33,915 nt of DNA from the NCBI GenBank assembly GCA_016840125.1, contig JAEOSY010000582.1, forward strand, positions 1 through 33,915, in the 5' to 3' direction. The notes beneath the pieces are model-generated. The model searched no databases. It saw only the letters and a program-made list of their open reading frames with translations, and was not told where the DNA came from. This document shows positions 31,895 through 33,915 of this stretch, in pieces (position 1 is the stretch's first letter; each line of letters opens with the position of its first letter). Made by a program: the position numbers and the translations under genes. Source of the stretch: Candidatus Helarchaeota archaeon. GTDB lineage: Archaea > Asgardarchaeota > Lokiarchaeia > Helarchaeales > HEL-GB-A.

Positions 31895-33915
31895 ATGACC
31901 GATGAAAAGGAGATAAACGAATATAGGGAAATGATACAAAATTTTAATCAGAATTTTTTGCATCATTCTCAAACGGTCGAAAAGGTATTACACGATTTAT
32001 CCTCTGAAATAAATGGAATTTCGGACGATGAAGCAAAGAGACGCCTACAAGTGTTAGGTGTTAATGAAATTCCTGTAAAAAAAGGTAGCCATCCTGTTTT
32101 TCTCTTTTTTAAACAATTTCATAATATTTTAGTTTATGTCCTTCTTATCGCGGCGCTCATTTCCTTTATCGCAGACCATTTGATTGATGTGTATGTGATT
32201 TTGCTTGTAATTATAATTAACACTATAATAGGATTTATACAGGAGTATAAAGCAGAGCGATCAATTCACGCATTAAAAAAGTTGATTGTACCTTATGCCA
32301 AGGTTTATCGAGATGGAGAATTACATCGCATCCACTCAAGAGAATTGGTATGCGGTGATATTATTTTTTTAGAGGCAGGGGATAAAATTCCCGCAGACGC
32401 AAGACTCACAGAAATAAAGAATTTTCGCACGATAGAAGCCTCATTGACTGGGGAATCCTTTCCTGTGGAAAAAAAAATCTTCATTTTTCCTGCAAATACT
32501 CTTCTGGCTGACCGGAAGAATATGGCCTGGATGGGGACTTATGTTGCAAGCGGAGAGGCGAATGCAGTTGTAACTGGCACGGGTGCTAATACCTCAATTA
32601 GTAAAATAGCTCTAGATCTAGAACGAATTAAAACCGGAAAAAGCCATTTGGAAAAAAAGATTTCTAAATTAATAAAACAAATTGGGATAATTGCAATTGG
32701 GGGGGCAATTATAACATTTCTTATTGGGTTTTTAATCAGAGGATTGGCCATATTTGAGATATTCTCCTTTGCCCTGGCATCTCTTGTTTCTGGAATTCCG
32801 GAGGGATTACCCGCCGTCCTTATAATAGTTCTTAGTATTGGAGCAAATCGTATGGCGAAAAGAGGTGCGATTGTTCGGAAATTATCTGCTATCGAAACTG
32901 TGGGGGCAGCAACTCTGATCGCAACAGATAAGACCGGGACACTGACAGAAAATACTATGAATGTCGAAAGACTCTGTTTATTGGATGAAGACGAAATCGT
33001 GGTAACAGGAAGGGGCTGGGAACCTATTGGCGATTTTGTACATAAAGGTAAAGTTATTGATCCATTAACATATCCTACTTTATCAAAACTACTCTATATT
33101 GCAGCTGTGTGTAATAATGCACGGCTATTAAAAGGAAAAGAAGACGAACCGCCTTTTAGTATAATTGGAGATCCGACTGAGGCTGCGCTTGTAGTACTCG
33201 CAAGAAAAGCAGGGTTATCCAAAGCAAGATTATTACAAAAAAAAATGAAACAATTGGATGGGTTACCATTTAATTCTGAGTTAAAGTATCGAGCAGCCCT
33301 TTTAGAATTTAGTGACAATCAGTCAAATGAAATCTTTGTGGTAGGGGCCCCCGAAGTTGTTCTCGCTCATTCCTCCTTTATTCTTCAAACAGGCAAAATT
33401 TTAGAATTAAGCCAACAACAACGTCAGACGATTCAAGCGCAAATAAAATCTCTTGCAACAAAGGCGATGCGAGTGGTTGGTTTCGCTTTTAAAAAAGTAC
33501 CAGCAACCCTAAATAATCTATCAAAAGACTTAATTCATGACCTTGATTTTGTGGGTGTTGTCGGTATGATGGATCCCCCACGAATAGGGGTCAAGGACGC
33601 AATTGCTAAGGCCCATAAAGCGGGTATTCGGGTCATGATGAAAACAGGCGACCATAAAGATACAGCTATTGCAATTGCCAAAGAAATCGGTTTGATTGAT
33701 GAAAAAGCACCCAATAATACATATCCTCTTGCTTTGGATGAGCACGAATTATCTCGACTATCTCAAGAAGAGTTTGAAGAAATAGTAAAACACGTCTCTG
33801 TTTTTGCGCGCTTATCCCCAAATATGAAATTAAGACTGATTGAAACACTCCAGAAACACGGGCATATTGTTGCCATGACCGGCGATGGCGTGAATGATGC
33901 GCCTGCATTAAAACA
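31895..33915 (+). CDS. P2-type cation-transporting ATPase (calcium-ATPase-like), cut by the right edge
   Basis: The frame is open from ATG 31895 to the window end, giving 673 codons of a protein normally near 880-920 residues. It has the N-terminal cation ATPase domain (LSSEINGISDDEAKRRLQVLGVNEI), helices M1-M2, the actuator TGES motif in ASLTGESFPVEKK, the M4 ion-binding IPEGLP (301-306), the phosphorylated D345 in DKTGTLT, a nucleotide-domain VGAPE (usually KGAPE), a P-domain MKTGDH, and TGDGVNDAPAL at the very end. PEGLP in M4 fits the Ca/Mn or Na/K group rather than heavy-metal pumps. Helices M5-M10 are missing, so the ion cannot be assigned. It begins 209 bp after the hydrolase remnant. 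The intervening DNA is AT-rich and holds a possible promoter. Confidence 0.93.
   Translation, partial: MTDEKEINEYREMIQNFNQNFLHHSQTVEKVLHDLSSEINGISDDEAKRRLQVLGVNEIPVKKGSHPVFLFFKQFHNILVYVLLIAALISFIADHLIDVYVILLVIIINTIIGFIQEYKAERSIHALKKLIVPYAKVYRDGELHRIHSRELVCGDIIFLEAGDKIPADARLTEIKNFRTIEASLTGESFPVEKKIFIFPANTLLADRKNMAWMGTYVASGEANAVVTGTGANTSISKIALDLERIKTGKSHLEKKISKLIKQIGIIAIGGAIITFLIGFLIRGLAIFEIFSFALASLVSGIPEGLPAVLIIVLSIGANRMAKRGAIVRKLSAIETVGAATLIATDKTGTLTENTMNVERLCLLDEDEIVVTGRGWEPIGDFVHKGKVIDPLTYPTLSKLLYIAAVCNNARLLKGKEDEPPFSIIGDPTEAALVVLARKAGLSKARLLQKKMKQLDGLPFNSELKYRAALLEFSDNQSNEIFVVGAPEVVLAHSSFILQTGKILELSQQQRQTIQAQIKSLATKAMRVVGFAFKKVPATLNNLSKDLIHDLDFVGVVGMMDPPRIGVKDAIAKAHKAGIRVMMKTGDHKDTAIAIAKEIGLIDEKAPNNTYPLALDEHELSRLSQEEFEEIVKHVSVFARLSPNMKLRLIETLQKHGHIVAMTGDGVNDAPALK

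Overview
The window looks like an Asgard archaeon of the Helarchaeia type (Lokiarchaeia lineage). Three kinds of evidence point there. First, there is a eukaryote-like ubiquitin cluster: ubiquitin-like protein, E1, E2, Rpn11-like JAMM protease and a RING-like membrane protein. Second, there is a divergent methyl/alkyl-coenzyme M reductase operon (mcrB-mcrG-mcrA plus the activator ATPase A2). Third, the genes have archaeal features: TATA boxes, T-tract terminators, Shine-Dalgarno sites, GTG/TTG starts, and TrmB, DUF99 and other archaeal families. The lineage is inferred from gene content, not from a marker tree. No rRNA, tRNA or CRISPR array was seen.

Layout. 1-2812: the N-terminal part of a RuBisCO large-subunit-type gene runs off the left edge on the minus strand. 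It diverges, across a palindrome-rich promoter, from a TrmB-family regulator and a class III (HemL-like) aminotransferase. 3000-9953: a giant secreted or surface protein of 2317 residues with glycine-rich beta-helix repeats, five tandem repeats of exactly 300 bp, one FN3-like domain, a C-terminal membrane anchor and a cytoplasmic winged-helix-like tail. 10008-10716: a small minus-strand pair, a cupin and a two-helix membrane protein. 10893-16258: the ubiquitin-type cluster. A coiled-coil gene diverges from Ubl, E1, E2, JAMM and membrane RING-like genes across a promoter with repeated CGGTT-type elements. 16359-21906: a transglutaminase-like membrane protein, an unknown coiled-coil protein, an MFS transporter, a DUF99 protein and two small unknown proteins. 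22134-28374: the operon mcrB, mcrG, mcrA, an SCP2-like protein and atwA, tightly spaced with strong ribosome binding sites. 28381-30448: a minus-strand pair, a radical SAM/SPASM protein and an APH-family kinase. 30449-33915: a non-coding stretch with a long inverted repeat, a broken alpha/beta hydrolase gene, and a P2-type cation ATPase cut by the right edge.

Working together. The Ubl, E1, E2, RING-like and JAMM genes form a plausible complete conjugation and deconjugation pathway, with the ligase candidate held in the membrane. The McrBGA proteins are full length, but hand alignment suggests that the canonical catalytic tyrosines, the thioglycine and the axial glutamine of methanogen enzymes are all changed. 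That fits an alkyl-CoM reductase acting on larger alkanes rather than a methanogenic Mcr. The SCP2-like gene inside this operon is a candidate hydrophobic-ligand partner. RuBisCO and the HemL-like enzyme hint at nucleotide and amino-acid carbon metabolism under TrmB-type control.
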